A stretch of 64,000 nt of DNA from Geitlerinema sp. PCC 7407 (GTDB taxonomy: Bacteria; Cyanobacteriota; Cyanobacteriia; PCC-7407): NCBI RefSeq assembly GCF_000317045.1, contig NC_019703.1:4162934-4226933 (forward strand). The letters run 5' to 3'. Position 1 is the stretch's first letter, and the number at the start of each line of letters is the position of its first letter. This document shows, piece after piece, positions 28,432-37,911 of this stretch. A program made the position numbers and the translations under genes. The notes beneath the pieces are model-generated. The model saw only the letters and a program-made list of their open reading frames with translations. It was not told the DNA's origin and made no database searches.

Positions 28432-29616
28432 TCAGGGACGGACAGCATCGACGGGGGCGATCGCCGGGGTATCGCGGAGGGCCTGAATGGTGGCGATCGC
28501 CGCCTCGGCCACCTGATCGATCTCGGCTTCGGTGTTGAAGCGGCCAATCCCAAACCGGATCGACGCAAAGGCCAGCTCGGGCGATCGCCCCAAGGCTCGG
28601 AGGACATGGGAGGGCTCGATCTTGGCGGAGGTGCAGGCCGAGCCCGAGGACACCGCCACCGTCGACTGGAGCCCCAGCAGCAGGGCCTGGCCGTCGACGT
28701 CCGCCACGCTGAGGTTGAGGTTGCCGGGCAGGCGCTGGGTGGGGTGGCCGTTGAGCCAGAGGCCGGGCAGGGTCTCCAGGCGCTGCCACAGGCGCTGCCG
28801 CAGGGCTGTGATGCGCTGGGCCTCGGCGCTCAGGTCGGCCACGCCCAGGGCGATCGCCTCCGCCAAGCCCACGATCTGGGGCGTGGGCAGGGTGCCCGAT
28901 CGCCGGCCCCGCTCGTGGCCGCCGCCGTGGAGCTGGGGGGCCAGGGTCACTCGCGGATCGCGCCGCCGCACGTAGAGCGCGCCGATTCCCTTGGGGCCGT
29001 AGGCTTTGTGGGCAGTTAGAGACATCAGGTCAAGGTGGAGGGCCTGCACGTCGAAGGGGATTTTGGCGATCGCCTGGGCCGCGTCCGTATGAAAGAGCAC
29101 CCCGCGATCGCGGCACAGCGCCCCGATCTCGGCCAGAGGCTGGAGGACGCCGATTTCGTTGTTGGCCGCCATCACCGACACCAAAACCGTGTCAGGCCGC
29201 AGCGATCGCGCCAGGTCTGCCAGGTCGATCAGCCCGTCGGGCTGCACCGACAAAAACGTGACTTCGAAGCCCAGCGTCGCCAGATAGCGGCAGGGATCGA
29301 GCACGGCGCTGTGCTCTGTCTGGACCGTCACGATGTGACGCCCCTTGGCAAAATAGGCCTCGGCGACGCCCTTGATGGCCAGGTTGTTCGCCTCGGTCGC
29401 GCCGCTGGTGAAGACGATTTCCTCGGGCTGGGCGTTGATGGCGCGGGCGATCGCCTCCCGCGATCGCTGGACCGCTGCCTCCGCCTCCCATCCATAGACG
29501 TGGGTCACGCTGGCCGGATTGCCGAAGTGCTCCAGGAAAAAGGGGCGCATCGCCTCGAAGACGCGTGGGTCCAGGGGCGTGGTGGCGTGGCAGTCCAGAT
29601 AGATGGGGCGATGCAT
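28432..29616 (-). CDS. Cysteine desulfurase, NifS/IscS type
   Basis: A 394-residue PLP enzyme converting L-cysteine to alanine and enzyme-bound persulfide for iron-sulfur clusters and thio-modified tRNA. Motifs: the N-terminal YLDCHATTPLDPRVFEAM, TSGATEANNLAIKG (phosphate binding), TEHSAVLDPC, HTDAAQAIAKIP and the PLP lysine in SLTAHKAYGPKG (K204). The catalytic cysteine loop SSGSACTSAKIEPSHVL, with RFGIGRFNTEAEID, marks the group I (IscS/NifS) class rather than SufS. No scaffold gene (iscU, nifU) is adjacent. An alternative assignment as a tRNA-specific paralogue cannot be excluded. Confidence 0.95.
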   Translation of the reverse strand: MHRPIYLDCHATTPLDPRVFEAMRPFFLEHFGNPASVTHVYGWEAEAAVQRSREAIARAINAQPEEIVFTSGATEANNLAIKGVAEAYFAKGRHIVTVQTEHSAVLDPCRYLATLGFEVTFLSVQPDGLIDLADLARSLRPDTVLVSVMAANNEIGVLQPLAEIGALCRDRGVLFHTDAAQAIAKIPFDVQALHLDLMSLTAHKAYGPKGIGALYVRRRDPRVTLAPQLHGGGHERGRRSGTLPTPQIVGLAEAIALGVADLSAEAQRITALRQRLWQRLETLPGLWLNGHPTQRLPGNLNLSVADVDGQALLLGLQSTVAVSSGSACTSAKIEPSHVLRALGRSPELAFASIRFGIGRFNTEAEIDQVAEAAIATIQALRDTPAIAPVDAVRP

Positions 29617-29797
29617 GGCAGAGGCGCAACCGGAAGACTTGTTTCTATTGTGCCCCGGGCCTTTGGGGAGCGGTCTGGAGGGCCGGGGGCGATCGCCCGG
29701 ATCTAACTCGGGTCAGTGGCGATCGCCCATTTTGGAGCGCTAGGCTGGGAAAAAGGCCACGATGGCCTTTAGACTGCTTTTATTTCGGCGACGCTTC

Positions 29798-29980
29798 ATG
29801 ACGCTCCATCCTTCTGACTCCAACACCCCCACCAGCTCTAATTCTCAAGATCCAGAAGCCATCGACCCCAAAGCGTCGGGGGATGACTTCGATGACTATA
29901 ACGATCCCACCTGCCAGTGGACGCCTTACCCCACCGATGAGGACTGCGGGGACGGCTTGAGCTGCCCGCCATGCAGCTAG
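29798..29980 (+). CDS. Small acidic protein upstream of folK
   Basis: A 60-residue acidic, Ser/Asp/Pro-rich frame from ATG 29798; the frame begins at 29762 with a basic leader that looks unlikely. The C-terminal half has TCQWTPYPTDEDCGDGLSCP with three cysteines. It overlaps the start of folK by 10 bases (29971-29980), which suggests translational coupling. No signal peptide or domain is recognised. Real coding is plausible but unproven. Confidence 0.45.
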   Translation: MTLHPSDSNTPTSSNSQDPEAIDPKASGDDFDDYNDPTCQWTPYPTDEDCGDGLSCPPCS

Positions 29981-30447
29981 CGGCCATTGCCCTGGGCAGC
30001 AACCTGGGCGAGTCCCAGCAAATTTTAGAAGCGGCTCTCGCAAGTCTCGACGCGATGCCCAACATCCAGGTCACCGCGCGATCGCCCTGGTACCGCACAG
30101 CCCCCGTCGGCCCGCCTCAGCCCGACTACCTCAACGGCTGCGCCCTCCTAGCAACCACCCTCGAACCGGAGGCCCTGCTCGACGTCCTGCTGGCCACCGA
30201 AGCCCAGTTTGGCCGAGTGCGCACGACTCGCTGGGGGGCGCGCACCCTCGATCTAGATTTGCTGCTGATGGGCGATCGCATTCTGGATACGCCGCGGCTC
30301 CAGCTGCCCCACCCCCGCCTCACCGAGCGGGCCTTTGTGCTGGTCCCCCTAGCGGCGATCGCCCCGGACTGGGTCGAGCCGCGCTCTGGACGGGCGATCG
30401 CGGATTGGGTGCAAGCGGTAGACTGTTCAGGTGTGCAGCAACTGTGA
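29971..30447 (+). CDS. folK: 6-hydroxymethyl-7,8-dihydropterin pyrophosphokinase
   Basis: A 158-residue folate enzyme transferring pyrophosphate from ATP to 6-hydroxymethyl-7,8-dihydropterin. Key elements: AIALGSNLGESQQIL (N-terminal), VTARSPWYRTAPVGPPQPDYLNG split around residues 30-55 (pterin binding), and the Mg/ATP motif RWGARTLDLDLLLMGD, whose DLD aspartates bind magnesium, followed by LPHPRLTERAFVLVPL. Length and motif order are normal for a monofunctional HPPK. It lies immediately upstream of a Nudix hydrolase gene (16-base gap to the chosen start). Confidence 0.96.
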   Translation: MQLAAIALGSNLGESQQILEAALASLDAMPNIQVTARSPWYRTAPVGPPQPDYLNGCALLATTLEPEALLDVLLATEAQFGRVRTTRWGARTLDLDLLLMGDRILDTPRLQLPHPRLTERAFVLVPLAAIAPDWVEPRSGRAIADWVQAVDCSGVQQL

Positions 30448-30463
30448 ACCCCTAAACCCCGCT

Positions 30464-31009
30464 ATGGCAGGCCAAGAACCCCCCCAGGTCCTTCAAAAAA
30501 AACTGTTCTACCAAGGCCGAAAATTTAGCTACGAAGTCAACCGGCTGCGCCTGCCCAACGGGGCCGAAGGCGAGTGGGAATGCGTGCGTCACCCCGGCGG
30601 TGCCCTAGCGGTCCCGGTCACCCCCGAAGGTCAGCTGGTCTTGGTGCGTCAGTACCGCTTTGCTGTCGAGCAGCGCATCCTGGAGTTCCCGGCGGGCACG
30701 GTCGAGGTCGGCGAAGACCCCGGCCTGACGATCCGGCGAGAAATCGAGGAAGAAACCGGCTACAAGGCCCATCAGTGGCGCAAGCTGGGCGAATTCATCC
30801 TGGCACCGGGCTACTCCGACGAGATTATTTACGCCTTTTTGGCCCAGGACTTGGAAAAGCTGGACGCGCCGCCCCACCAAGACGAGGACGAAGACATTGA
30901 GACCGTCCTGATGTCGCCTGCGGAGTTCGAGCAGGCCATCCTAGCGGGCGAGCCCATTGACGCCAAGTCCATTGCTAGCTTCACGCTGGCGCGGCCGTTC
31001 CTGATCTAG
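30464..31009 (+). CDS. Nudix hydrolase, ADP-ribose pyrophosphatase type
   Basis: A 181-residue protein from the ATG at 30464; the frame opens at a GTG inside folK. The Nudix box is complete: GTVEVGEDPGLTIRREIEEETGY (written here as GTVEVGEDPGLT then IRREIEEETGYK), with the REXXEE metal-binding core at about residues 91-99. Upstream are GALAVPVTPEGQLVLVRQYR and the conserved LEFPAG typical of ADP-ribose/ADP-sugar pyrophosphatases. The function is house-cleaning of nucleoside diphosphate sugars; the precise substrate is inferred from the LEFPAG class. Confidence 0.92.
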   Translation: MAGQEPPQVLQKKLFYQGRKFSYEVNRLRLPNGAEGEWECVRHPGGALAVPVTPEGQLVLVRQYRFAVEQRILEFPAGTVEVGEDPGLTIRREIEEETGYKAHQWRKLGEFILAPGYSDEIIYAFLAQDLEKLDAPPHQDEDEDIETVLMSPAEFEQAILAGEPIDAKSIASFTLARPFLI

Positions 31010-31147
31010 CTCCTCAGGGGGGCGATCGCCTCTTCCGTCCCGGGCCCCAGCCTGCCTCAGCACCCTGCATTCTTTTCGACAATTAGGGCAAATTTTTCTC
31101 CCTGCCTCGACCCCGACTCCTTTCTAACCGTTGCTGTCCCCATTCCC

Positions 31148-32593
31148 ATGACCGATCTGATTTTGTTCTGGCACCGGCGCGACCTGCGGCTGAGTGACAA
31201 CGTCGCCCTGGCCGCCGCCCGCGAGCACACCTCCAAAGTGGTGGGCGTCTTTTGCCTCGACCCCAGCATCCTAGAGCGCGACGACGTCGCCCCGGCCCGC
31301 GTCACCTACATGGTGGGCTGTCTGGCGGCACTTCAGGAAGCCTATGCTCGGACGGGCAGCGAGCTGCTAATCCTGAAAGGCAACCCAGTCCAGGCAATCC
31401 CAGCCCTGGCGGCTGCCCTCAGCGCCCAGGCCGTCTTCTGGAACTGGGATGTGGAGCCCTACGCCCAGGCGCGCGACGAGCAAGTGCGCCACGCCCTCAA
31501 GGAGCGGGGCATCGGCCTGCACACGAGCTGGGATCAGCTGCTCCACGCGCCGGGGGAGATCCGCACCAATGCCGGAGACCCCTACACGGTCTACACGCCC
31601 TTTTGGAAAAACTGGCAAAAGCAGCCCAAAGCAGCCCCGCTGCCGACTCTGAGCGATGTCCAGGGCCTGAGCGACTCCGAGCGCGAAGCAGCCACCGCAG
31701 CGGGGGCGATCGCCCTTCCGAGCGCCCAGGATCTGGGGTTTGGCTGGGACGGCGACCTGGTGCTGGCCCCCGGCGAAGCGGCAGCGCGCGATCGCCTCGA
31801 AGCCTTTTGTGAGAGCAGCACGCGGGAAGGCCTCTGGGTCTACGACGATCAGCGAGACTTCCCCGCCGAACCCGGAACGTCTCAACTCAGCGCCGCCCTC
31901 AAGTTTGGCGCGATCGGCATCCGGACCGTCTGGGCGGCCGCCGACGCAGCCCTCAGCCGCAGCCGCAGCGAAGAGAGCACAAACAACATTCGCACCTGGC
32001 AGCAGGAGCTAGCTTGGCGCGAGTTTTATCAGCACGCGATGTACTTCTTTCCGCGGCTGGCAGAGGGGCCTTATCGGCGCGAGTGGCAGGACTTTCCCTG
32101 GGAAAACCGCGAGGACCGGTTTCAGGCCTGGTGCGAAGGGCGAACCGGCTACCCAATCGTGGACGCGGCCATGCGCCAGCTCAATGAGATCGGCTGGATG
32201 CACAATCGCTGCCGAATGATCGTGGCGAGCTTTTTGGTAAAGGACCTGATCATTGACTGGCGCTGGGGCGAGAAGTATTTCATGCAAAAGCTGGTGGACG
32301 GCGATCTGTCGGCCAACAATGGCGGCTGGCAGTGGAGCGCCTCCAGCGGGATGGACCCCAAACCCCTGCGCATTTTCAACCCGGCCAGCCAGGCCCAGAA
32401 GTATGACCCCGATGCGGTCTACATTCGCCAGTGGCTGCCCGAGCTCAAGAGCCTGGATGCGGCGGATCTGGTCTCTGGCAAGATTTTGCCTTTGGTGCGC
32501 GATCGCTGCGGCTATCCGGCTCCCATCGTGGACCACAAGGTCCAGCAGCAGAAATTCAAGGACCTCTATAAGCAGCAAAAGGCCCAAGGATAG
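31148..32593 (+). CDS. phr: Deoxyribodipyrimidine photolyase (CPD class I)
   Basis: A 481-residue flavoprotein repairing cyclobutane pyrimidine dimers with blue light. The N-terminal antenna domain starts [20 protein letters not shown]. The C-terminal FAD domain holds [64 protein letters not shown] (split around 350-375) and [14 protein letters not shown] with [17 protein letters not shown]. The tryptophans of the electron-transfer and substrate pockets are in place, and nothing suggests a cryptochrome-only variant. Cyanobacterial class I enzymes often use 8-HDF as antenna. A weak hairpin follows. Confidence 0.94.
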   Translation: MTDLILFWHRRDLRLSDNVALAAAREHTSKVVGVFCLDPSILERDDVAPARVTYMVGCLAALQEAYARTGSELLILKGNPVQAIPALAAALSAQAVFWNWDVEPYAQARDEQVRHALKERGIGLHTSWDQLLHAPGEIRTNAGDPYTVYTPFWKNWQKQPKAAPLPTLSDVQGLSDSEREAATAAGAIALPSAQDLGFGWDGDLVLAPGEAAARDRLEAFCESSTREGLWVYDDQRDFPAEPGTSQLSAALKFGAIGIRTVWAAADAALSRSRSEESTNNIRTWQQELAWREFYQHAMYFFPRLAEGPYRREWQDFPWENREDRFQAWCEGRTGYPIVDAAMRQLNEIGWMHNRCRMIVASFLVKDLIIDWRWGEKYFMQKLVDGDLSANNGGWQWSASSGMDPKPLRIFNPASQAQKYDPDAVYIRQWLPELKSLDAADLVSGKILPLVRDRCGYPAPIVDHKVQQQKFKDLYKQQKAQG

Positions 32594-32997
32594 CGGAGTG
32601 GAGGGCGATCGCCCCCGCCAAGCAGCAGAATCTTCACGAGAAGTTCATGAAGATTCATGAGGATTTTATTCCTCTCTCATTTATGCCCCTGTAGAAACCC
32701 TTAGACGCTGCGCCGCCGGCAACTCCTGACCGCGCGATCGCAGCCTCTAGTTTGACTCCCATACCGCAGCAGTTCCGTTAATTCAGGACGCATCATTGCC
32801 AGCGGTTTTCGGCAGGTGAGAGCCCTGCACGCCATAGGAGTGCTACACCCTTGACCGCAAGGGGGCGGGGAGGCCGCCTTGGGCAGCACCTCAATCCATT
32901 TTTTTGCTGACGTTGGGTCTTTTGACCGACTCCCAACCTTGACCTATCTGCTGAGGGCATGGGGGAATCCTGCTTCTATTTCTTAGAGAGGTTTTCC
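32594..32997. other. Intergenic region between phr and the PEP-CTERM gene
   Basis: About 400 bases. A hairpin AATCTTCA / TGAAGATT (32629-32655, 11-base loop) followed by ATTTTATT could be a weak terminator of phr. The stretch 32700-32900 is GC-rich with several short inverted repeats, but I could not match it to a known RNA family. Confidence 0.4.
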
Positions 32998-33765
32998 ATG
33001 CACCGACTGACTTTGAGCGCTTTGGGCCTAGCGGCTACGGCAACTTTTGTGACGGGCATGAGCGCGGGCGGGGCGATCGCCGCTTCGCTGAGCGTCAATG
33101 GCACCGACGCGATTTTCCTAGCGGGGCGTGATGACGTGACGATTCCGGCCTTGGGCAGCTCGGATCCGTCCTTTCCCCTCCTGCGCCACGGCTACGTCAA
33201 TGCGGACTTTTTGCCCGAGACCTTTCCTCAGTGGCTGACGGCGATCGCGGGCCAAACCTTTGCCTTTGCGGTGACCGGCGGCGTGGACTACTACAACGCC
33301 CCCTCGGCCAGCTTCTTTGGTCCCGACGGCAACGGCACCAGCGGCACCAACCTGAACAGCCTGGGCGGCATCAGCGGCTTCTTGGGTCCCCAGGGTCCCC
33401 TGGTCGGCCTGTTCTTGAATGACGACAATCCCCAAGCGGGCGCAGCACCCGCCCGCCTGGACTTCACGCCCGGGGGCCTGGGCACCAACTTCAGCAGCCT
33501 CGCCCCCGAGCTCGGTCAGGTCTTCTTCATCGGGGACGGGCAGACTGTCGACGGCCTGCGCCAAAAGTTCATCGCACCGACGGGCGCAACGCGCCTGTTC
33601 TTGGGCGTGGCTGACGGCTTCGGCTTTGGCGGACCGCCCGGCGCCTACGATGACAACAATGGGGCCTTCGCGGTCGAAACGGTGCCCGAACCGGGGGCGA
33701 TCGCGGGCTTGCTGGCCCTAAGTGGCCTCTGGGTCAGTCGGCGACGCCGCCGCTCTGCCGCTTAG
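32998..33765 (+). CDS. PEP-CTERM sorting-signal protein
   Basis: A 255-residue exported protein from ATG 32998, with GAGAGG about 9 bases upstream. A signal peptide (MHRLTLSALGLAATATFVTG... AIAAS) leads into a mature domain rich in Gly, Asp and Asn, with LAGRDDVTIPALGSSDP and FFIGDGQTVDGLRQKFIAP. The C-terminus is a full PEP-CTERM tail: VPEPGAIAGLLALSGLWVS followed by RRRRRSAA, the recognition signal for exosortase in biofilm- or surface-forming Gram-negatives. The body, ending in RLFLGVADGFGFGGPPGAYDDN, resembles a class of secreted adhesin-like or lectin-like proteins. Exosortase must be encoded elsewhere. Confidence 0.9.
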   Translation: MHRLTLSALGLAATATFVTGMSAGGAIAASLSVNGTDAIFLAGRDDVTIPALGSSDPSFPLLRHGYVNADFLPETFPQWLTAIAGQTFAFAVTGGVDYYNAPSASFFGPDGNGTSGTNLNSLGGISGFLGPQGPLVGLFLNDDNPQAGAAPARLDFTPGGLGTNFSSLAPELGQVFFIGDGQTVDGLRQKFIAPTGATRLFLGVADGFGFGGPPGAYDDNNGAFAVETVPEPGAIAGLLALSGLWVSRRRRRSAA

Positions 33766-33801
33766 ATCCCGGCAGCAAAGTCCCTTGAGAAAACTTAAAA
33801 A

Positions 33802-33850
33802 GCGATCGCCCGCCCCCGGCCTCACGCCAAAGACGGGCGATCGCCCTTTT
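33802..33850. terminator. HIP1-containing bidirectional terminator
   Basis: An 11-bp perfect stem GCGATCGCCCG / CGGGCGATCGC with a 21-base loop. It is flanked by AAAAA on the left and CCTTTT on the right, between convergent genes. Each stem arm contains a HIP1 octamer. Confidence 0.7.
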
Positions 33851-33871
33851 CAAGATGTTAGAAACTGGGCC

Positions 33872-35002
33872 TCACCCGCCCATCCCCGGAATCAGGCTGC
33901 CGCTCAGGCGCTTGATCGCGCGTCCTGCAATGTCGGAGTAGCGCATCTCGCCGCACAGGATCTTGCCCATGCGCTCCGGCGCCGACGGCCGCTTGACGCC
34001 GATCTTGTAGCCGATCTTGGGAATGCGGTAAAACACCCCCGCCAAGCGCTGAGCCCAGGCCATATCCGAGCCCCACTCTTCGTGGATCGTCTTGGTGTAG
34101 TTCTCTAGGGCATTGAGATCCCCGGCCAGGGCCTGATGAATCGCCGCTGCTGCCTTCACGCCGCTGAAAATCGCTGGGCGCACGCCCTCCGCGATAAACG
34201 GATCCACCATCGAAGCTGCCTCTCCCGCCACGACCGCATGCTGGGTGTGGAGGATCTGGTTGCCATCCCAAATGCACAATGGGTAAAAATACTGCTGGCT
34301 GCCCGAATGGGTAATGCCAAAGTGCGCGCCGTAGTCAGTCATTGCCCCGGCAGGATCACGCAGATCGCCGCCCAGAAACGTGCTCAGACCGATGGAATAG
34401 CCGTTGGCCTTGGGGAAATTGAAGATACAGCCGTTTTTGATCAGGCCAAACTCGAAGTGCACCGCCGCATCCTCGCTGGGCGTCGGCGAGGTCGCCTCCA
34501 TGGCCGCCGCCTGCCGCTGCTTGCGGTCTTTGAAGCCGAGCCACTTGGCCATGGGGCCGCGCGCACCGTCCGCAGCTACGATGTAGCGGGCCTCAATCGG
34601 GCCTTGGGCCGTGTTGATCTGCCAGTGGTCTCCCACAAACTGAATGCCGGTGACCTCGGTTTGGTCGCGCAGTTCCGCCCCTTGGCGCTGGGCCTGCTGC
34701 ACCAGGAAGTGGTCAAAGACGTCCCGCTGAACCATCCACATGGGTTCAGGAGTTTTTAGAACGACATCAACGGGGTCTTCGAGCTTCCAGGTAAAGCGGA
34801 CGTTGCTAATTTTGCGAGAAATGACAGGGGAAAAGTCGAAGTCAAACCATTGGGCGATCGCAGGCGAAATCCCGCCGCCGCACGGCTTATAGCGCGGCAA
34901 AGCGTCTTTTTCCACGATGACAACCGAGCGACCTGCTTTAGCGAGGTGATACGCGGCTGCACCACCTGCGGGGCCAGCACCGACAACAACGCAATCAAAC
35001 AT
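33872..35002 (-). CDS. Geranylgeranyl reductase-family FAD-dependent oxidoreductase
   Basis: A 376-residue flavoprotein. ATG 35002 (MFDCVVVGAGPAGGAAAYHL) is preferred to 35029 because it places the FAD GxGxxG motif at the N-terminus. Other motifs: YKPCGGGISPAIAQWFDFDF (the PCGGG signature of the geranylgeranyl reductase family), IVAADGARGPMAKWLG (second FAD contact), AVVAGEAASMVDPFIAEGVRPAI (the GD-type FAD site, here GE). It differs from chlorophyll-pathway ChlP, so I infer a paralogue reducing isoprenoid chains or another polyprenyl substrate. It stands alone, convergent to the PEP-CTERM gene. Confidence 0.88.
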   Translation of the reverse strand: MFDCVVVGAGPAGGAAAYHLAKAGRSVVIVEKDALPRYKPCGGGISPAIAQWFDFDFSPVISRKISNVRFTWKLEDPVDVVLKTPEPMWMVQRDVFDHFLVQQAQRQGAELRDQTEVTGIQFVGDHWQINTAQGPIEARYIVAADGARGPMAKWLGFKDRKQRQAAAMEATSPTPSEDAAVHFEFGLIKNGCIFNFPKANGYSIGLSTFLGGDLRDPAGAMTDYGAHFGITHSGSQQYFYPLCIWDGNQILHTQHAVVAGEAASMVDPFIAEGVRPAIFSGVKAAAAIHQALAGDLNALENYTKTIHEEWGSDMAWAQRLAGVFYRIPKIGYKIGVKRPSAPERMGKILCGEMRYSDIAGRAIKRLSGSLIPGMGG

Positions 35003-35441
35003 AGGATGCAGAATTTCACTCCTGAACACGCTCTAGCAATTAGTGTAGCCTCCGTATCTCAGCTCACTTTTTTTAAGCTTTCGTGAACCCAGAACCTGCA
35101 CATTTTTTCTTGAGAGATACGGAGGCTTAGGCTGTCCTAGGAGAATCACTTCTCAGGGTTTTCTAGGAATCGCGCCTTGAGTAACATGAATTTCTCAGCA
35201 GTTTGAGGCTTTTTTTCCTAGAAAGATCCGTAATAGTACAGCCTTCTTTCGAACAAGAATTACTCAACTTTGAGCGAGAACACAAAAACCTTGTTCATCT
35301 TAGCCTCGAATATTTGGTTAGTTGCACGGAGTGCAAGGCTTTCACTGAGCCTTTAGCATGATTCATGAAAGCTTCACAAAGTAAGCCAAGAATTGTTTTC
35401 ACCGGAATAGCAAGTTGGTTTAGCACTTAGGGGTCAGGGCA
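35003..35441. other. AT-rich divergent promoter region
   Basis: About 440 bases between the flavoprotein (minus) and the 61-residue protein (plus). It is AT-richer than average, without HIP1, and contains several imperfect inverted repeats near 35130-35230. No gene or known RNA was recognised. Confidence 0.45.
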
Positions 35442-35627
35442 ATGGTCTGGGAAGTTTGTGTCCGCTACGCCAATGGAACCGAGAAGGTTGTCCGCACTTA
35501 CAATCGCCGAGAGACCGCGCTCAAGTGTATCGATGCGATCTATTCGCGCCAAGGCTATCCCCTTCACTTGGCCTACGTTGTGCGATCGCGTTCTTTGGCC
35601 GGCGTGGGCGCTCTGCAACCTGCCTAG
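35442..35627 (+). CDS. Small conserved cyanobacterial protein
   Basis: A 61-residue basic protein (MVWEVCVRYANGTEKVVRTY, then NRRETALKCIDAIYSRQGYP). The WEVCVRYANG and ALKCIDAIY segments look like a compact beta-alpha fold and resemble small cyanobacterial hypotheticals I know as a family. There is no signal peptide. It has its own long promoter region and a strong terminator, so it is a monocistronic gene. The function is unknown. Confidence 0.75.
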   Translation: MVWEVCVRYANGTEKVVRTYNRRETALKCIDAIYSRQGYPLHLAYVVRSRSLAGVGALQPA

Positions 35628-35681
35628 TTCTACACAGCGCTGGCCCCGCTAACCGCATTATTTTTGAAACTCTCTTCAAGC

Positions 35682-35709
35682 AAAAGGGGTGGCGATCGCC
35701 ACCCCTTTT
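35682..35709. terminator. Perfect 28-bp palindrome, bidirectional terminator with central HIP1
   Basis: AAAAGGGGTGGC, then GATC, then GCCACCCCTTTT. The octamer GCGATCGC is not just nearby: it forms the centre of the palindrome. It lies between the 61-residue gene (plus) and frr (minus), with A- and T-runs at the ends as expected for termination on both strands. Confidence 0.85.
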
Positions 35710-35735
35710 ATTTGATCTGGGCCTAGTGCACTCGC

Positions 35736-36284
35736 CTAGACCGTCATGATGTCCTTCTCTTTCTCAGCCAAAATTTCTTCAATGCGGGTCGAGTACTTGT
35801 CCGTCAGCTTCTGGACTTGATCTTGCAGGTCGCGCGCTTCGTCTTCGGAGACCTCGCTGCTCTTTTCTTGCTTGCGGATGGCGTCGATGGCGTCTCGCCG
35901 GATGTTGCGGACCGAGACCTTGCCCTCTTCCGCCATTTTGGCGACCATTTTGACCAGCTCTTTGCGGCGATCGGTGGTCAGCGGGGGGATATTCAGCCGG
36001 ATCACCGAACCGTCGTTGTTGGGAGTCAGGCCGATGTCTGACAGAGAGATGGCCTTCTCGATCACATTCAAGCTGCCCTTGTCGTAGGGCTGAATGGTGA
36101 TGGTGGTCGCGTCTGGCGTGTTGATGTTGGCCAGGGACTTGAGCGGCGTTTCCGTACCGTAGTACTCGACCGTCACGCGATCGAGCAGGGATACATTGGC
36201 GCGGCCGGTGCGGACGGTGTTGAACGCGCGTTGCGTTGACTCCACCGCCTTTTGCATATGAACTTCGACTTCAGCTAACTTCAC
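35736..36284 (-). CDS. frr: Ribosome recycling factor
   Basis: Splits post-termination ribosomes together with EF-G. The start is set at GTG 36284, 5 bases after GGGAGG, giving 182 residues, the usual length; the longest frame begins with a TTG at 36308. Family motifs: [21 protein letters not shown] (split around residues 10-30), [37 protein letters not shown] and [11 protein letters not shown]. The gene overlaps pyrH by 14 bases; the pyrH-frr order is the standard bacterial pair. Confidence 0.97.
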   Translation of the reverse strand: MKLAEVEVHMQKAVESTQRAFNTVRTGRANVSLLDRVTVEYYGTETPLKSLANINTPDATTITIQPYDKGSLNVIEKAISLSDIGLTPNNDGSVIRLNIPPLTTDRRKELVKMVAKMAEEGKVSVRNIRRDAIDAIRKQEKSSEVSEDEARDLQDQVQKLTDKYSTRIEEILAEKEKDIMTV

Positions 36285-36999
36285 AGAAACCTCCCACAAT
36301 GGTTCCAATTGATTCTCCCATCACGGCACGACGAATGTTGCCGGAAACGGAGAGGTCAAAGACGACGATGGGGATGTCGTTGTCTTTGCAAAGGGCGATC
36401 GCGGTGCTGTCCATCACGCGCAGGTCATGGGCCAACACGTGGCTGTAGGTCAGACTCTTAAAGCGCTTGGCGTCTGGGTTTTGGTGGGGGTCTGAGTCGT
36501 AGATGCCGTCGACTTTGGTGGCCTTGAAGATCACGTTGGCGTCGATTTCAGCAGCCCGGAGGGCGGCGGTGGTGTCGGTTGTGAAGAAAGGATTGCCCGA
36601 CCCTGCACCAAAGATGACCACGCGGCCTTTTTCGAGATGACGAATCGCCCGACGACGAATGTAGGGCTCGGCGACTTCTTGCATGGCGATCGCCGTCTGC
36701 ACCCGCGTGGGCACGCCGATTTGCTCCAGCGAGTCTTGGAGCGTCATGGCGTTCATGACCGTGGCGATCATGCCAATGTAGTCAGCGGTAGCCCGATCCA
36801 TCCCGGCAGCAGCGCCCTTGACGCCCCGGAAAATGTTTCCGCCGCCCACAACGATCGCCACCTGGACCCCCGCTGCCGCAACTTCTGCTACTTCCTGGGC
36901 AATGGATTGGACGATGCTGGGGTCAATGCCGTAGGACAATTCCCCCATCAGCGCTTCACCGCTTAGCTTTAGCAGGACCCGACGGTATGTTATCCCCAT
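36271..36999 (-). CDS. pyrH: Uridylate kinase
   Basis: A 242-residue UMP kinase of the amino-acid-kinase fold, making UDP for RNA, DNA and sugar nucleotides. Motifs: [16 protein letters not shown] (ATP phosphate loop), [20 protein letters not shown] (UMP site), [38 protein letters not shown] and [14 protein letters not shown]. Length is normal. It is immediately upstream of frr and overlaps it by 14 bases. Confidence 0.97.
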   Translation of the reverse strand: MGITYRRVLLKLSGEALMGELSYGIDPSIVQSIAQEVAEVAAAGVQVAIVVGGGNIFRGVKGAAAGMDRATADYIGMIATVMNAMTLQDSLEQIGVPTRVQTAIAMQEVAEPYIRRRAIRHLEKGRVVIFGAGSGNPFFTTDTTAALRAAEIDANVIFKATKVDGIYDSDPHQNPDAKRFKSLTYSHVLAHDLRVMDSTAIALCKDNDIPIVVFDLSVSGNIRRAVMGESIGTIVGGFCEVS

Positions 37000-37072
37000 T
37001 CAATGTGTCTTGATTTGACTGTAATGACTTCCAACCTACGATAGCAGCCAAACTGCTCCCTTGGGATAGCTC

Positions 37073-37618
37073 TCAGGCGCGCCACTTGACCGGTTCACCC
37101 TTGGCCTCGGTTTGCTCGGGCGAGATGGCCGATCTAGCCAGCAGTTGGGCGATCGCCTGCTGGAAATAGGGCGTCTGGACCTGGTCGGGCTGGGTTGGGC
37201 TGTCGTCGATCGCCCCCCGGTAGCGCAAGATGCCTTCGTGATCGAGCAAAAAGGCCACCGGCGTGTAGACCACGCCAAAGGAGCGGGCCACGTCCTGGGT
37301 GACGTCCCGCAGGTAGGGAAAATTCAGCGCGCGATCGCGGGCAAACACCTTCATCTGCTCGAAGCTGTCTTCGGGCGACTGGCTGGCATCATTGGCGTTG
37401 ATCCCGATCAGGGTAAAGGACTGGTCCTGAAACTGCTCCTGGATCGCCCGCAGTCTCGGCAGATAGGCCTGCGCCCAAGAACAGTGGTTGCCCAGGAAAA
37501 CAACCCCCACTGCCTGAAACCGTTCTAGGTAGCGGGCCAGGTGGTGTACGGTCTCATCAACACCCGGCAGCTCAAAATCAGGGGCATAGCTACCGATGGG
37601 AGTACCAGTCTTATCCAT
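37073..37618 (-). CDS. Thioredoxin-fold (AhpC/TSA-like) protein with a single active-site Cys
   Basis: A 181-residue cytoplasmic redoxin. MDKTGTPIGSYAPDFELPGV is the usual beta-hairpin start. GVVFLGNHCSWAQAYLPRLR (about 39-58) is where a CXXC would stand; only the first Cys is present (C-S-W-A), as in a common cyanobacterial thioredoxin-like family. GVVYTPVAFLLDHEGILRYRG carries the cis-Pro. Catalysis could be peroxidase- or monothiol-type; the substrate is unknown. The gene follows pyrH's start region on the same strand with a 73-base gap. Confidence 0.82.
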   Translation of the reverse strand: MDKTGTPIGSYAPDFELPGVDETVHHLARYLERFQAVGVVFLGNHCSWAQAYLPRLRAIQEQFQDQSFTLIGINANDASQSPEDSFEQMKVFARDRALNFPYLRDVTQDVARSFGVVYTPVAFLLDHEGILRYRGAIDDSPTQPDQVQTPYFQQAIAQLLARSAISPEQTEAKGEPVKWRA

Positions 37619-37911
37619 ACGTTCTGTTCACCAGACTCGCAAAACACTTACATCATGTAATGATGCTACAGACAAACGCTACAGGAATCGCCTTTACCAT
37701 AAACTCCTAAGTTGGGATAATAATTCCGGATTTATCAATTTCTTCACGGTTTTTCAATAAACAGACTGAAAGGATTAAGAGCAAACAAACTAAGCAAAAG
37801 ACATTCCAGTCCTCAGCAACATCTAGGCATATTGCTGTATTCAGCAAGGCAAGTTCATAAGATTTAACCATTCCCTGTAGAAACAGGAAAGCACTTTACT
37901 TCCATAACGCA
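37619..37911. other. AT-rich spacer at the start of the acyltransferase block
   Basis: About 290 AT-rich bases between divergent genes, without HIP1. The composition changes sharply here from the GC-rich left side and remains AT-rich to about 40400. Confidence 0.6.

Noticed and set aside
32700-32900. GC-rich segment with short inverted repeats, considered as a riboswitch or structural RNA
   Set aside because: I tried to match cobalamin, c-di-GMP, SRP RNA and tmRNA signatures by eye and found none of their conserved cores.
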